DNA of 64,000 nucleotides from Candidatus Zhuqueibacterota bacterium (GCA_022616415.1 JAKEEU010000359.1:1-64000); one strand, 5' to 3'; positions 15,376-25,360 are shown, counted from the stretch's first letter. Translations and numbers: made by a program. Notes: a model not told the origin generated them from the sequence alone.

Positions 15376-17611
15376 GAACGTTATCTATATCCATTGTTCC
15401 GCCGGCATCCGTCCAATACCGGATTTCGCTCAACCCATCATAGGCGGCATTGTTAAAAGTCAGGGACCCGCCGGACGGCGGAAGTTTTTGGCCATCAATG
15501 CGCACGCTATAGGTATTCGCGTTCATGTACGTTTCAATGCGCACGTGATACCACTTATTGGCAACATAGCTTGGCAACGGTGAAAAATCCTGGCCAGGTG
15601 AATTCCATTTGACCCGGCCGTCGGAGCTCCATTCGAGAATCGGGCCCTCGGTTGCAGAGACCAGGTCCCGCAGCGATACATAATGTTTGATAAAGTTTTC
15701 GCGAAGACGGATGTCAAATTCGATTGTGGCGTGCGTAGTGATGAAGCGGGTATTGGAAAGCCGATGATATTTGGCCGCCGGGCCGCTAATTTGCCAGAAT
15801 ATTCCGTCAAAAGGAGTCTCCGCGGGAGTATTAATATCGGAGCGGTAGGGGGTTACGCTCTGATTCTGTAATCCATCGCGCTCAAAATTGTCAAAGAACA
15901 CCGCATTGGTCCAACCATTCTCGACGCTTGCAATCGGTAAAGTTTTATTATGCGCCCAAATCGAAGCGCCGAAAATTTTATTGGCATTTTTGGTTTGCGT
16001 GAGATTGCCATTGGCATCGAAGGTGATCACGGAATTTGCAATCACCGAACCGGTAAGCGGGCCTGCCGGCGGCGAGCCTGTACCGTTCCAAACGTGAGTT
16101 GTGTCAGGCTGCCAATACCCGTTGGCATATTTCCAGGTCGTCCAGTTCTTGGTGAAATAAGTTGTTACGGTGGTGAGCTCGGAAACGGTGGTGGAATAGA
16201 TTTGAGAAAGCATGTTTTTGTCGTCCATGCCGTTGGCGCCGTTATAAGCGGATTGTTGAAAAGCGTAGGCGGTTTCCGTGACGCGGTCGCCATTATGACC
16301 GTGCGCGGTGACTTTGGAGACGAGGCCGTTGCTGTCATTATAATTGTAGGTCGTCGAAACCGTAACACCATTCAACGTTGTATATTGTTGGTACGGCCTG
16401 ATTTCGTAGCAGCCATTGGCGCCTTCGTAGATGGTCCAAACGTGATCAGTGGTCTCCAGAGGTGTCGAGCTGTTGCTTTCGGCGTATTTATCTATTTTAT
16501 CCGGCAACCCCCGAAACTTCCAGTTGAGGATCAAATCGTTAATAAAGGTCGTCGTGGTTTTACCGTAGGTGCCTTCGAGATCAACAGTTGCCGTGGTGTA
16601 ACCGGCAAAAGTCAAAGTCGGATCATATTTGGGCGTGACGTAAGAATAGTTTTCCACACTGGTTTGTGTGGAGAATCCGTCGCTGTGAATGATTTTTTCG
16701 ACGACGTAGTCGGTAATGGTGTTGCCCCATTCGTTGTTTCCATGAGTAAACTTAACCTTGATAACGCCTGATTCTGGGCGGTAGGCGCCGATGTAGTTGG
16801 CGCCGGCGAAAAGATAAAAACGATCCATTGATCGTCCATTTATATACGTGTTGTCTGCTGTAGATGAACCTCCACTAAAAATTCTTTGGAGATTACTCCA
16901 TCCAGTGCCATCATAATTATAGATATCTGTAAATGCATTGGGTGAGTGTAAAACCAACCTATTGCCAATTATCGCCAACTCTGAATTTCCCAAATCAGCC
17001 GTGGAATAGCTGGAATTATCTATGGAAGCAAGATTACTCCAACTTTCGGAACTTTGGTTCCATTTATACGTCTCGATTGGCCCGTAATTGCCAGGACTAT
17101 TCGCAGTTTTTTTGTAAGCTAAAAAACGATCATTGATGGATGTTGTGACGGTAATACCTGTAGAGTTGAATGAGGTTATGACATTTCCCCAACTCGTAAA
17201 ACCCGAGGTGGTCCGACGTCTGTCCATAATATTAGCTTGGCACGACGCGAGAGAACCTGTATATTCACAAACTAAAATATGATTTGTTGAAAACCTAAAG
17301 AAAGAAGGTTTTTGGTTAGGGGCTCCAACCCCTGCGCTCAAGTTTTGCGCATCATACCCATCAGGCAAAGAGTTCCCGGCTGGAAGCAATGTGAGTCTAA
17401 ATAAACCCGGTTCCCAGGTTGAAAAATAGCCGGAATTCATGACATTAACCGGCAACTGGCCCGCCGAACTTGTTGCGTCACCATCAGATACTTCTAGGAG
17501 TGCGTCAGCCCCGTTTACCTTTTCGAATACAAAAGCTTTTCTTTTCCACGTATCTAAAAAAGTTTTTGTTCCAAGGAATAAAGCATTCTCTGTTAGAAAA
17601 AGCTCAGGCAA
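15365..17611 (-). pseudogene. Rhs YD-repeat protein, second fragment of the 18578-13633 gene
   Basis: The frame is open upstream of the listed TTG to about 17705, reading GIQHSLYVYVWDSAVQNWHN before PELFLTENALFLG, so the real junction with the N-terminal fragment is near 17700. The middle (about residues 60-330) is a propeller-like or SpvB-like region with FLFAGANYIGAYRPESGVI. YD-like segments follow (VENYSYVTPKYD, STTYNYNDSNGLVSKVT, VITFDANGNLTQTKNAN), then a LamG-like jelly roll (FDIRLRENFIKHYVSL ... YHVRIETYMNANTYSVRID) ending MDIDNVRVF. It terminates at 15365 because of one extra T in a T6 run. It has no start or secretion signal of its own. Confidence 0.65.
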
Positions 17612-17678
17612 ATCAGAAACATCGTCGTCAAATGAGGGATGGTAATACTGGATAATATTATGCCAATTTTGAACAGCA

Positions 17679-18578
17679 CTATCCCAAACGTAAACATAAA
17701 GGCTGTGTTGAATACCGGCCTATTGTATCGATGATATAATCGAGATATGAAGCGCGTGTGTACTGGGTTGGGTTGCTATCTTGTCTGGTGAGAGTGTCTA
17801 ACTCCTGATAATAGGAAAATTGAATTTCATGTTTTCCGGTCACGTCGATTATTCTGGTTAAATCCCATTGATAAGCAATGGCGCTTTCATTCGTAGCCGC
17901 GCTGCTGCCAATCCAATTGCCATAACGATGGACACAATGATTGGCGCTGTGAATGGCGTCGCTGCCAAAACCTGCGACGAATTGCCCGTTTTGTATTTGT
18001 CCGAATTTATATGTTACACCATCAGGACTGATCAATGTCCATCCGGTAATTTCATTATTCGACATCGATCGCGTAACCAGCCAATATGGCGCTGTTTCAA
18101 GCTTGAAGTTGTTGGAGGTGTGGTCGCCAATACGAATCAGTTTGATGCGCTTGCCATCAGGCAGTATTGCCACGTATTCATCGTCCTTTACATCCATCGT
18201 GCCATGTTGATTTGCGATGATCGTCCCCCAAATCAAGCTCCAACCAGCGCCCACCCAGCTTGCCTGTTGAATGTAATTCTCGTTGTTCATGATGTAGGCT
18301 ACGTCACTGGAGTAGCTCAGAGCGATATTCAAATCCAACCCATTATGCCCCGGCAAGGAAACCAGAGGAACGGAGAGAGTGAGATCGCCCGTAAACTGAT
18401 TTACCGAGGCGTCGACCACCCCAAGCTTGTCAAATAAACCCAATGATCCCTTAGCATTGTTGGCAGCGCCACGAGAAGTTCCCGGGTCTTGGACGGCGGT
18501 TTCATCGGCAAAAATGAGAATCAACCCAAAACCGATCACTGACGCCATAGCCACCAATGGAACAATGAGCTTTTTCAT
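17679..18578 (-). CDS. N-terminal fragment of a secreted Rhs/SpvB-like protein
   Basis: The N-terminus is a signal sequence (MKKLIVPLVAMASVIGFGLI). It is followed by the typical start of secreted Rhs/SpvB-like proteins: LGVVDASVNQFTGDLTLSVP, LPGHNGLDLNIALSYSSDVA, ASWVGAGWSLIWG, and a strand-rich block with DGKRIKLIRIG, SPDGVTYKFG and HEIQFSYYQELD. The natural frame reaches YLDYIIDTIGR near 17700 and then reads out of frame to a stop at 17679 (YSTQPLCLRLG). The homologous continuation is in another frame, and joining the two appears to leave material missing, so this is probably a frameshift plus a deletion. Together with the next two fragments the ancestral protein exceeded 1,600 residues. 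Confidence 0.75.
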   Translation of the reverse strand: MKKLIVPLVAMASVIGFGLILIFADETAVQDPGTSRGAANNAKGSLGLFDKLGVVDASVNQFTGDLTLSVPLVSLPGHNGLDLNIALSYSSDVAYIMNNENYIQQASWVGAGWSLIWGTIIANQHGTMDVKDDEYVAILPDGKRIKLIRIGDHTSNNFKLETAPYWLVTRSMSNNEITGWTLISPDGVTYKFGQIQNGQFVAGFGSDAIHSANHCVHRYGNWIGSSAATNESAIAYQWDLTRIIDVTGKHEIQFSYYQELDTLTRQDSNPTQYTRASYLDYIIDTIGRYSTQPLCLRLG

Positions 18579-18812
18579 ATACTTTTCTCCAAGGAAACTG
18601 AATAAACAACCGTTCGCCTCACACTCGAATTTGACCTAAGGAAAAAGCATTTTACCGGAAAGAAGGACGAGAGAAGACCCCGATGCCAAGGCGTGATGCG
18701 TTATATCGCTCCTCCTGGTATCCTGGTTATTCTTTATTGCCACACTAGAAGAATATACTTTTCACAAAATTTAGTTCCAAATCATGTTACAAAATCTTAA
18801 CAAAAGATCACC

Positions 18813-18848
18813 AAATAAAAACTTGCGCCTTACGCCTCTCGTTTTACG
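18813..18848. repeat. Heptamer-period repeat tract overlapping a stop codon
   Basis: Seven-base steps of the family CGTAAAA / CGTAAGG / CGCAAGT (minus-strand reading) run across the 3' end of the nucleotidyltransferase gene and supply its TAA stop codon. It is the same family as 9968-10005. Confidence 0.45.
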
Positions 18849-21417
18849 CACTTGCCGCCCGCCATCTTGCCAAACGCCGGCGAACGGCGACATTCAATGA
18901 TGGGGTGCTGCCGTTTTCCTCCCAATAAATTTCCAGCGCTTGCATGCCGGCGCAGGGGCGAATCACCACCCAGTTCGGCGAAGATCGATCCGTCGTCTCC
19001 TCCAGCCTGATACCGTCACTGAAAGCAAAATACAGGTTATCGTAAACTTCCACGAAGCGGCGCATGAGATAAGCCTTGGTTTCATCCGGGCAGGGCATTA
19101 GGCGATAGCCGAGCCTCGTGCTCGGCAACAGCGCTTCTAATTCCGCGCGAGTAGTTTTTGATAAGATTGACAGCAGATGAGCCATTGCCATCAAGGCATC
19201 CGCACAAGCAATGCCGTGGCGAGCGCCGGTTATGGCCTCATTCGCCGGGATCGGAAAGGCGATAGCGCCGCGGCCGTCAAAGCCAATGATGCGCGAGCCG
19301 TTTTTTGCGGCCCGCAAGCTGGCAGCCGTCAGCAAACATCCTTCGTATCGCCGCACCGCCGTCTCCGCCGGTTGGCCGAGATACGGAAACAACCATCCGG
19401 CCACGACCTGAAGATGAGGGTCGTGCCCGGTGAGCAGCCGCGCCATCACGGCATCGCTGCTGCCGCGCGGCAGCACGCCGTGTTGCGGCAGCGCCAATTG
19501 GATTCTTTCGCAGACGCCGCCGAGCCAAATCCCGACGCCGACTTCGGAAGTGAGCGACTGCGCAAATATTTTTTGCGCGCTGCGCGTGTGCCGGCGAAAA
19601 TCCCGAGACATGTCTACCGGAAACGCCTCGATCTGCGCCGGCCAGCCGAGCATAGCAAAGAATTGTGATACGATTTGCTCGGTTGCTGCGCCGACAACGC
19701 CGACGCGAGCCGGTATCGGCCGATCGAGAATGGTTTGAGGAAGCGGTGCAAACGCCGGCGGTGATTTATCTATAGAAGTACCCCACACGCCATTCAGCAC
19801 CATGCGCAAATAGTCTTCGCGTACCATCGCCGTCTCGAGCAAGTGCAAATTGCCGGCCTTAGGCGCGTCGATCAAATCAATGCGCTCCAACGAGCAAGAT
19901 TCCTCGGTGGTGAAATCCTCGGCGGAAGGATGCATCAAAGCCAGCCGGATGAGCGCGGCGTGGCGATCGGCGCCCAAATAAATGCCGCCGAGATAACGGC
20001 GCATTTGCAAAGCCCAGCGCGCGGCCGGCAGCGTGACCGACTCGAGCAAATAAACTTCGCAGCCGGCCGAGAGCATGCCCTGCGCCAGCGCCAGCGTTAA
20101 CGCCGAAAAGCGATCTTCTTCTTGTGTGGCCAAGAGCAGCGCCGGCGGCCGGTCGGATTCGGCATGCGCTTTCAGTTGCCGCAGCGCGAAGGATTTTCCC
20201 ACCCAGCGCATCAAATCCGTGCTCATGCCGCCGCCAACCGAACCCAACAAGTTGCCGCCGTCGACAAAACGGCGGATGTAGCCGGTCGGCAAAACCCGCT
20301 TCGCCGGAACGGTTTCACCGGCGGCGATTTGCTGCTCGTTGCGAACTACCGCATTGGCCGCAACGATGGCCGCCGCGCCAACGCACCCGCGCTCGGCGAT
20401 CACTGCGTGATGATGAACTTCCGCCTTTGCTTCGATCGTGGCGCCGCGCATAATGATGGCCTCGTTCACCTGCGCCCCCGGTCCGACATGAACCTCGTCG
20501 AAAATCACCGCACTGCGAATTTTGGCGTGCGACTCGATGCGGCTGTTGGCGCCGATTACCGAAGCTTCGAGATGCGCGTCGGGCGCAATCGTACACCCCG
20601 CGCCGATGAGTGAAGTCGAATCCACAAGGCGCTGTTTCTCTTCCGGCGCCAACATAAGCGGTGCAAGCTCGCCGCGCAAATAATCGAGATTGGCCATGCG
20701 CAGATCTTCCGGCGTGCCCACGTCGCGCCAATAACCCTCGAGCGGAAAACCGAAAATTGCGGCTTTGGCCGCGGCCAGCGGCGGAAAAACTTCCTGCTCG
20801 AAAAAAATCGGCCGGGCCTCATCCGGAATATGATCGAGCAGCTCCGGCTCGATGAGATAAATGGCCGCGTTGATCCAATCGCTGAAGACTTGCGGCCACG
20901 TCGGCTTTTCAAAAAAGCGGCGAATGCGCCCATCGCTCTCTCGCAGCACCAGCCCGTAAGGCAGCGGCGTGGTGATGGGATGCAGCGCCAGCGTCGCCAT
21001 GGCGCGCCGGCGCTGGTGAAACGCCAGCATCCGCCGCAGCGGCAAGTCGGCGAGAATGTCGGCAGAATAAATCAGCGTGGTCTCGTTGATGTGGCTGCGG
21101 GCGAATTTCACGCTGCCTGCCGTGCTCAAATCCTTGTCCATCACCACGTAGTCAAAAACGGCGTCGTGCGCTTTGCCGTCGCCGAGCGTCCGGATAAATC
21201 GCTCCGGCTGATAGTGCAGCAGGAAAACGAACTCTTTGACGCCTTGTGCGCGGAGATTCAAAACAATCCGTTGCATGATGGGCAAATTGCCGACGGGCAG
21301 CAGCGGCTTCGGGCAGGTTAATGTAATCGGGCGCAGGCGGGTACCAAGGCCTCCGGCAAGTAGTAGGGCTTTCACAGATGAATGCGCAGTAAATCCTAAC
21401 GCGGACGGTATTGACAA
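18844..21417 (-). CDS. Mannose-1-phosphate guanylyltransferase-like protein fused to a degenerate phosphomannomutase-like domain
   Basis: Residues about 15-250 are a sugar-phosphate nucleotidyltransferase: KALLLAGGLGTRLRPIT (nucleotide loop), KPLLPVGN, and GYWRDVGTPEDL. A left-handed beta-helix of hexapeptide repeats follows (about 270-370). The last 470 residues resemble an alpha-phosphohexomutase fold (LPTGYIRRFVDGGNLLG onward), but the phosphoserine loop (TASHNP in active enzymes) is replaced by LGGIYLGADRHAA, and the metal-binding DxDxDR is KNGSR. The mutase part is therefore probably non-catalytic or regulatory. Fused proteins of this type are known in several phyla. The likely product is GDP-mannose or a related nucleotide sugar. 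A GTG at 21375 (VKALLLAGG) is an alternative start that fits the family better than 21417. Confidence 0.85.
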   Translation of the reverse strand: MSIPSALGFTAHSSVKALLLAGGLGTRLRPITLTCPKPLLPVGNLPIMQRIVLNLRAQGVKEFVFLLHYQPERFIRTLGDGKAHDAVFDYVVMDKDLSTAGSVKFARSHINETTLIYSADILADLPLRRMLAFHQRRRAMATLALHPITTPLPYGLVLRESDGRIRRFFEKPTWPQVFSDWINAAIYLIEPELLDHIPDEARPIFFEQEVFPPLAAAKAAIFGFPLEGYWRDVGTPEDLRMANLDYLRGELAPLMLAPEEKQRLVDSTSLIGAGCTIAPDAHLEASVIGANSRIESHAKIRSAVIFDEVHVGPGAQVNEAIIMRGATIEAKAEVHHHAVIAERGCVGAAAIVAANAVVRNEQQIAAGETVPAKRVLPTGYIRRFVDGGNLLGSVGGGMSTDLMRWVGKSFALRQLKAHAESDRPPALLLATQEEDRFSALTLALAQGMLSAGCEVYLLESVTLPAARWALQMRRYLGGIYLGADRHAALIRLALMHPSAEDFTTEESCSLERIDLIDAPKAGNLHLLETAMVREDYLRMVLNGVWGTSIDKSPPAFAPLPQTILDRPIPARVGVVGAATEQIVSQFFAMLGWPAQIEAFPVDMSRDFRRHTRSAQKIFAQSLTSEVGVGIWLGGVCERIQLALPQHGVLPRGSSDAVMARLLTGHDPHLQVVAGWLFPYLGQPAETAVRRYEGCLLTAASLRAAKNGSRIIGFDGRGAIAFPIPANEAITGARHGIACADALMAMAHLLSILSKTTRAELEALLPSTRLGYRLMPCPDETKAYLMRRFVEVYDNLYFAFSDGIRLEETTDRSSPNWVVIRPCAGMQALEIYWEENGSTPSLNVAVRRRLARWRAASA

Positions 21418-21453
21418 GCAAAGTTCAGATAGGCAACGATTCAGCTATTTTTT

Positions 21454-21536
21454 GTAAGCGGATTGAGCGGATAAAGCAGATTTCAAAAGTTCGTTTGTCA
21501 GAAGCCTTATCTGCTCAATCCGTTTTATCCGCTTAC
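21454..21536. repeat. Imperfect inverted repeat with heptamer character
   Basis: GTAAGCGGAT at 21454 pairs with ATCCGCTTAC ending at 21536. Between them the arms contain shuffled CGGAT and AGCAGA blocks. It fills the gap between glgC and the downstream nucleotidyltransferase gene and could act as a weak terminator or an mRNA-stabilising hairpin. Confidence 0.5.
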
Positions 21537-21554
21537 AGCTTTTGCTTTTTATGG

Positions 21555-22823
21555 CTATGAAACGGTTTCGCCGTCGGCAATCTCTGCCGCGCGAAAAGCG
21601 CTCGCGCCGGCTTGCGGATAAATGATGCAGTTCGTTCCGACAACGAGGTTGGGTGGAATTTGCGCGCCTTTGCCGATGATCGTGAGGCCCTCGCGCAAAT
21701 GGTCGGAGAAACGCTGATTCGGCTTGCCGGCGTCGCCAATGCCGATCCGGCTGCGGCGGCCAGTGATGATTTCCTTGTCGGCAATGACGTGATCGAGCAC
21801 CGCGTCCGGCTCGATCAGTGCATCGTGCATCACCACCGAATGCGCCACTTTGGCGCCGTGCAAAACTTTGACGCCGGGCGAGAGAACGCAGTTCGTCACT
21901 TCGCCTTCGATGACGCAGCCTTGCGAGATGAAGCTGTTGCTGACTTTAGCAGTGGGCAAAATACGCGTCGGCTGCCGATCACCGCGACGCCCCTCTTCTT
22001 CAAGGTTGGTATACACCTTCCAAGCGCTGAGGCGCAGCCCCGACTGCTCGGGGCGGAGCAAATCCATATTGGTGTGCCAATACGCGTGCAGCGTCCCGAC
22101 ATCCCGCCAATACCCGTCAAAAATATATGCGTAGACCTTGTGCGTGCGCAGGACGCGGGCGATAATATTCTTGCCAAAATCGTGCTCCGGAATTTCTTGC
22201 AAGCAATAAGAGAGAAAATCCGTATTGAACACGTAAATTCCCATTGAAGCCAGGTTGCTCCTGGCCTGCCTGGGCTTCTCCTCCCATTCCAACAGGCGGA
22301 AGTCGCCCTCCACGATGGCGGTGCCGAAGTGATGCGTTTGATCCCACGGCACGCGCATCATGCCGATGGTGAGATCGGCCTTCCGGCTTTTGTGGTAGGC
22401 CACCATCGCGCTGTAATCCATGTAATAAATGTGGTCGCCGGAAAGAATGAGCACGCGCTCCGAATCGTGGGTGCCGATGTAATCCATGTTTTGGCGGATC
22501 GCATCGGCCGTGCCTTTGTACCAATCCGAATCTTTCTCGCCGGTGCGCGGCGGCAAAATTTTCGCGCCGCGCATCCGGCCGATGAAATCCCACGCCTCGC
22601 CGTCGCCGATATGCTCCATCAGCGACAGCGGCTTGTATTGCGTCAGCACGCCGAGGTTGCTCAATCCGGAATTGCTCGCATTGCTCAACGTGAAATCGAT
22701 GATGCGATACAAGCCGCCGAACGGCACCGCCGGCTTCGCGCGCGCCTGCGCTAAAATATTCAGCCGGCTGCCGACGCCTCCGGCGAGGAGCATGCCGAGT
22801 GTTTTTCTCATGGGTTTTTTCAA
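21555..22823 (-). CDS. glgC: Glucose-1-phosphate adenylyltransferase
   Basis: GlgC makes ADP-glucose from ATP and glucose-1-phosphate for glycogen synthesis. Visible family motifs are MLLAGGVGSRLNILAQARAK near the N-terminus, KPAVPFGGLYRIIDFTLSN, WYKGTADAIRQN, the catalytic-site block VLILSGDHIYYMDY, and DGYWRDVGTLHAYW, with a C-terminal left-handed beta-helix containing IPPNLVVGTNCIIYP. The length of 422 residues is normal. Two ATGs four codons apart are possible starts. Upstream is a plausible promoter (22895-22922) and a GC-rich hairpin followed by a T-rich run just before the gene (about 22835-22870), which might attenuate transcription. Glycogen synthase is not in the window. Confidence 0.95.
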   Translation of the reverse strand: MKKPMRKTLGMLLAGGVGSRLNILAQARAKPAVPFGGLYRIIDFTLSNASNSGLSNLGVLTQYKPLSLMEHIGDGEAWDFIGRMRGAKILPPRTGEKDSDWYKGTADAIRQNMDYIGTHDSERVLILSGDHIYYMDYSAMVAYHKSRKADLTIGMMRVPWDQTHHFGTAIVEGDFRLLEWEEKPRQARSNLASMGIYVFNTDFLSYCLQEIPEHDFGKNIIARVLRTHKVYAYIFDGYWRDVGTLHAYWHTNMDLLRPEQSGLRLSAWKVYTNLEEEGRRGDRQPTRILPTAKVSNSFISQGCVIEGEVTNCVLSPGVKVLHGAKVAHSVVMHDALIEPDAVLDHVIADKEIITGRRSRIGIGDAGKPNQRFSDHLREGLTIIGKGAQIPPNLVVGTNCIIYPQAGASAFRAAEIADGETVS

Positions 22824-22894
22824 GCTGGGTTTTAAAAAATAAACGCCGCCGCCCGGCTGGAGCGGCCGTTATGAATGCGTTTTTGCCATCTTTC

Positions 22895-22922
22895 AATATA
22901 ACACAAAGTAAGTCTATTGCAA
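22895..22922 (-). promoter_or_regulatory. Candidate promoter for glgC
   Basis: On the minus strand TTGCAA (22922-22917) and TATATT (22900-22895) are 16 bases apart, about 75 bases before the glgC start. This is a fair but not perfect sigma-70 match. Confidence 0.4.
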
Positions 22923-22968
22923 GTGTTTAATTTGGCAAGGTTGGGAAAATTGAAAGGCAACATGAAAC

Positions 22969-22999
22969 ACAACACCCCAGGAGCCAGCTCCCGGGGTGT
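22969..22999 (-). terminator. Hairpin downstream of the MATE gene
   Basis: AACACCCC-A-GGAGC and GCTCC-C-GGGGTGTT form a 13-bp stem with one mismatch and a two-base loop, 70-100 bases beyond the MATE stop. The following minus-strand bases (GTGTTTCATG) are only moderately T-rich, so termination may be weak. Confidence 0.5.
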
Positions 23000-23067
23000 T
23001 CGTGCCCACCGTGTGCTGGAAAAAGTCTCAAAGCATTTTATTGTAAATCAGACAAAATTGCCACGCC

Positions 23068-24516
23068 TCACACTTGCTTCTCCTTCCATTTGCCGCGGCG
23101 AAAAATCAGGATGCCCACCACGGCGAGCAGCGATTCCGCAACGGTGATGGCGATGAAAACGCCGGTGGCGCCGATTTGCAATGGTATTGCCAGCAAGTAA
23201 GCCAAAGGAATCTGCACGAGCCAGTAGCACACCAAATTGATCAGCGTCGGCGTGTACGTGTCGCCGGCGCCGTTGAACGCCTGCACGATGACCATGCCGT
23301 AGGCGTAAAACAGATAACCGTAGCTGACGATACGCAGACAGTCGACGGCGTAAGGCACGACGTTGGGATCGTTCGTGAAGATGACCACGAGCCGCTCGGC
23401 GAACAAAATAAAAACCAGCCCGACGCCGATGAGGAACAGCATGTTGCTGAAACCGGTGAGCCACACCGATTTCTCCGCCCGTTCGGGCTTTTTCGCGCCG
23501 AGATTTTGTCCCACCAGCGTGGCCGCGGCATTGCTCAATCCCCACGAGGGCAAAATTGAAAACACGATGATGCGGATGGCGATGGTGTAGCCGGCCAACG
23601 CCGCGCTGCCGAACATCGCCACGAGGCGCGTCAGTCCAACCCAGCTCGCGGTCGCAATCAGAATCTGAAAAACGCCGCCAAGCGATACGCGCAGCAATTG
23701 CAGCATCACCGCCGGGGAAAGTCTCAGCGCGGTGCGATCGAGCAGGACGCGGCCTTGGCCGCGAAACAACACGTGAAGCTGATAGAGCACGCCGAGGCCT
23801 CGGCCAATGTTAGTCGCGACCGCTGCGCCCGTGACGCCAAGCTCCGGAAAGGGTCCGAGGCCAAGTATGAGGCACGGGTCGAGCACGATGTTTAAGGCGT
23901 TGGCGATCCATAACACGCGCATGGCAATGGCCGCGTCGCCGGCGCCGCGAAAAATCGCGTTGATCAAAAATAGCAGCATGATGGTGGCGTTGCCGGCGAG
24001 CATAATCCTGGTGTACCCGGCGCCGGTCTCGACAATGCTTTCCGAGGCGCCCATCAGCGCAAGAATTTTTGGCGCGAAGATAATGCCAACTGCCGTAATC
24101 GGCAGCGACATGAAGATACCGATGGCGATGGCCTGCACGACCGCCACGACCGCGCCGGGGCGGTCTTTTTCGCCGATGCGGCGCGCCACCAAAGCAGTGG
24201 TACCCATGCTCAGCCCGATCGCCACCGCGTAAACCAGCGTGATGACCGATTCGGTCAAACCAACCGTCGCCACGGCATCGGCGCCGAGCTTGGCAACGAA
24301 GAAGACGTCGACAACGGCGAACACGGATTCCAGCACCATTTCCAAAACCATGGGAATGGCGAGAAGGATGATCGCCCGTCCGAATCTTCCTTCGGTGAAT
24401 TCCTGTTCCGATCCCCTAATGGCTTCGCGCAAATCTTTCCATAAAACCGCGAGCTTGCTTGAGCTCGACTGCGCCGGATAGGGTAAAGCCATTTCGTTTT
24501 CGATAGATTGACTCAT
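23068..24516 (-). CDS. MATE-family multidrug/sodium antiporter
   Basis: The protein has about twelve hydrophobic segments arranged as two MATE halves: ILLAIPMVLEMVLESVFAVV, FFVAKLGADAVATVGLTESV, LINAIFRGAGDAAIAMRVLW, NALNIVLDPCLIL, and in the second half WGLSNAAATLVGQNLGAKKPERAEK and VQAFNGAGDTYTPTLINLVC. MATE proteins export drugs or metabolites, or flip lipid-linked sugars, using H+ or Na+ gradients. The start at 24516 (MSQSIENEMALP) is chosen because AAGGG lies upstream and the 54 extra codons in front have no family character. The cytosolic N-terminus of about 45 residues is polar. It is separated from glgC by a hairpin and seems to be a single-gene unit. Confidence 0.93.
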   Translation of the reverse strand: MSQSIENEMALPYPAQSSSSKLAVLWKDLREAIRGSEQEFTEGRFGRAIILLAIPMVLEMVLESVFAVVDVFFVAKLGADAVATVGLTESVITLVYAVAIGLSMGTTALVARRIGEKDRPGAVVAVVQAIAIGIFMSLPITAVGIIFAPKILALMGASESIVETGAGYTRIMLAGNATIMLLFLINAIFRGAGDAAIAMRVLWIANALNIVLDPCLILGLGPFPELGVTGAAVATNIGRGLGVLYQLHVLFRGQGRVLLDRTALRLSPAVMLQLLRVSLGGVFQILIATASWVGLTRLVAMFGSAALAGYTIAIRIIVFSILPSWGLSNAAATLVGQNLGAKKPERAEKSVWLTGFSNMLFLIGVGLVFILFAERLVVIFTNDPNVVPYAVDCLRIVSYGYLFYAYGMVIVQAFNGAGDTYTPTLINLVCYWLVQIPLAYLLAIPLQIGATGVFIAITVAESLLAVVGILIFRRGKWKEKQV

Positions 24517-24981
24517 GATAAAGCCCTTAAATGACGTATGGGCGCTTTGCTGAATAGCCACCAATGCCTTGGTGAAAAGCTTCATGCAAAACGCGAAAAA
24601 ATTCTTTGGGTTGATTGTGCCGCTAAATGGGAAATCGGAGAGAGTTTTGGGGCGTGAACGAAGGGAGAGGAAAAACAAAAATTCAATACGGGCTTACAAA
24701 GCCCGAGACTGAGAAATCTTTCTCAGCAAATCTCATATCGTCCCGCCGCCTGCGCTCTCCTCCCAAAAATGAAATCGCGAAAATACGGCGTCATCAGTTT
24801 GATCGAGACCCCGACTACAAATGCGGTTTTCATCGTTCATTCCTTATTATTATTGATTGTGTAAAATTGAAGCTCAACAGCCTTTTGGATTTATCCCAAA
24901 GAAGCTGCTGTTAAATTTTTCATTATACGTCAGACAGCCCCAAAAAGTTCACGGCATTTTGAAAAAATTTATTTGGTTTCC
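24517..24981. other. Intergenic region with two tandem hairpins, no gene seen
   Basis: I see no coding sequence here. Two perfect hairpins stand 3 bases apart: CGGGCTT-ACA-AAGCCCG (24689-24705) and CTGAGAAA-TC-TTTCTCAG (24709-24726). On the minus strand the first is followed by a T-rich stretch (GTATTGAATTTTTGTTTTT), so it may terminate leftward transcripts before the MATE promoter. Confidence 0.5.
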
Positions 24982-25296
24982 TTACAGCGCGAAAAGCGGC
25001 CAGATCAACAGCGGCGACGCCGCGAGTGCGAATCCGGTATAAACGACGGCGAAGATGAGAAAGCCAAGCCGCATGACGCGGCGGCGTCCGAGCCGATCCG
25101 AAAGTATGCCGGCGGGAGCGGCAAGCGCCGCGAAGGCGAGATTGTAGACGACGTAAGCGAAAATTGCCAAAGAGATCAAAAAAACTTTACTCGCGACCGG
25201 TAATTCCTGGCCATCTTGCTCGGCGCGCCGGGAATAATTCCGGATTTTAAAAAATCCGTTATAAAAAGTATTCCCCTTCGTCGCTCTTTGATTCAA
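24982..25296 (-). pseudogene. MFS transporter fragment
   Basis: The central part is a recognisable major facilitator segment: AYVVYNLAFAALAAPAGILS followed by DRLGRRRVMRLGFLIFAVVY, the cytoplasmic loop motif after TM8 or TM2, then FALAASPLLIWPLFAL. Only three helices are present. Nothing similar to the missing N-terminal part is seen upstream, where a lipoprotein gene ends 64 bases away. The first 30 residues read as unrelated sequence. It is almost certainly the remnant of a deleted transporter gene. Confidence 0.6.
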
Positions 25297-25360
25297 AAAA
25301 AAGCGACGCCGAACGAGATTGTAATCGCAAAACGTTCAAACTTTGCGCTCCGAGAATCGC

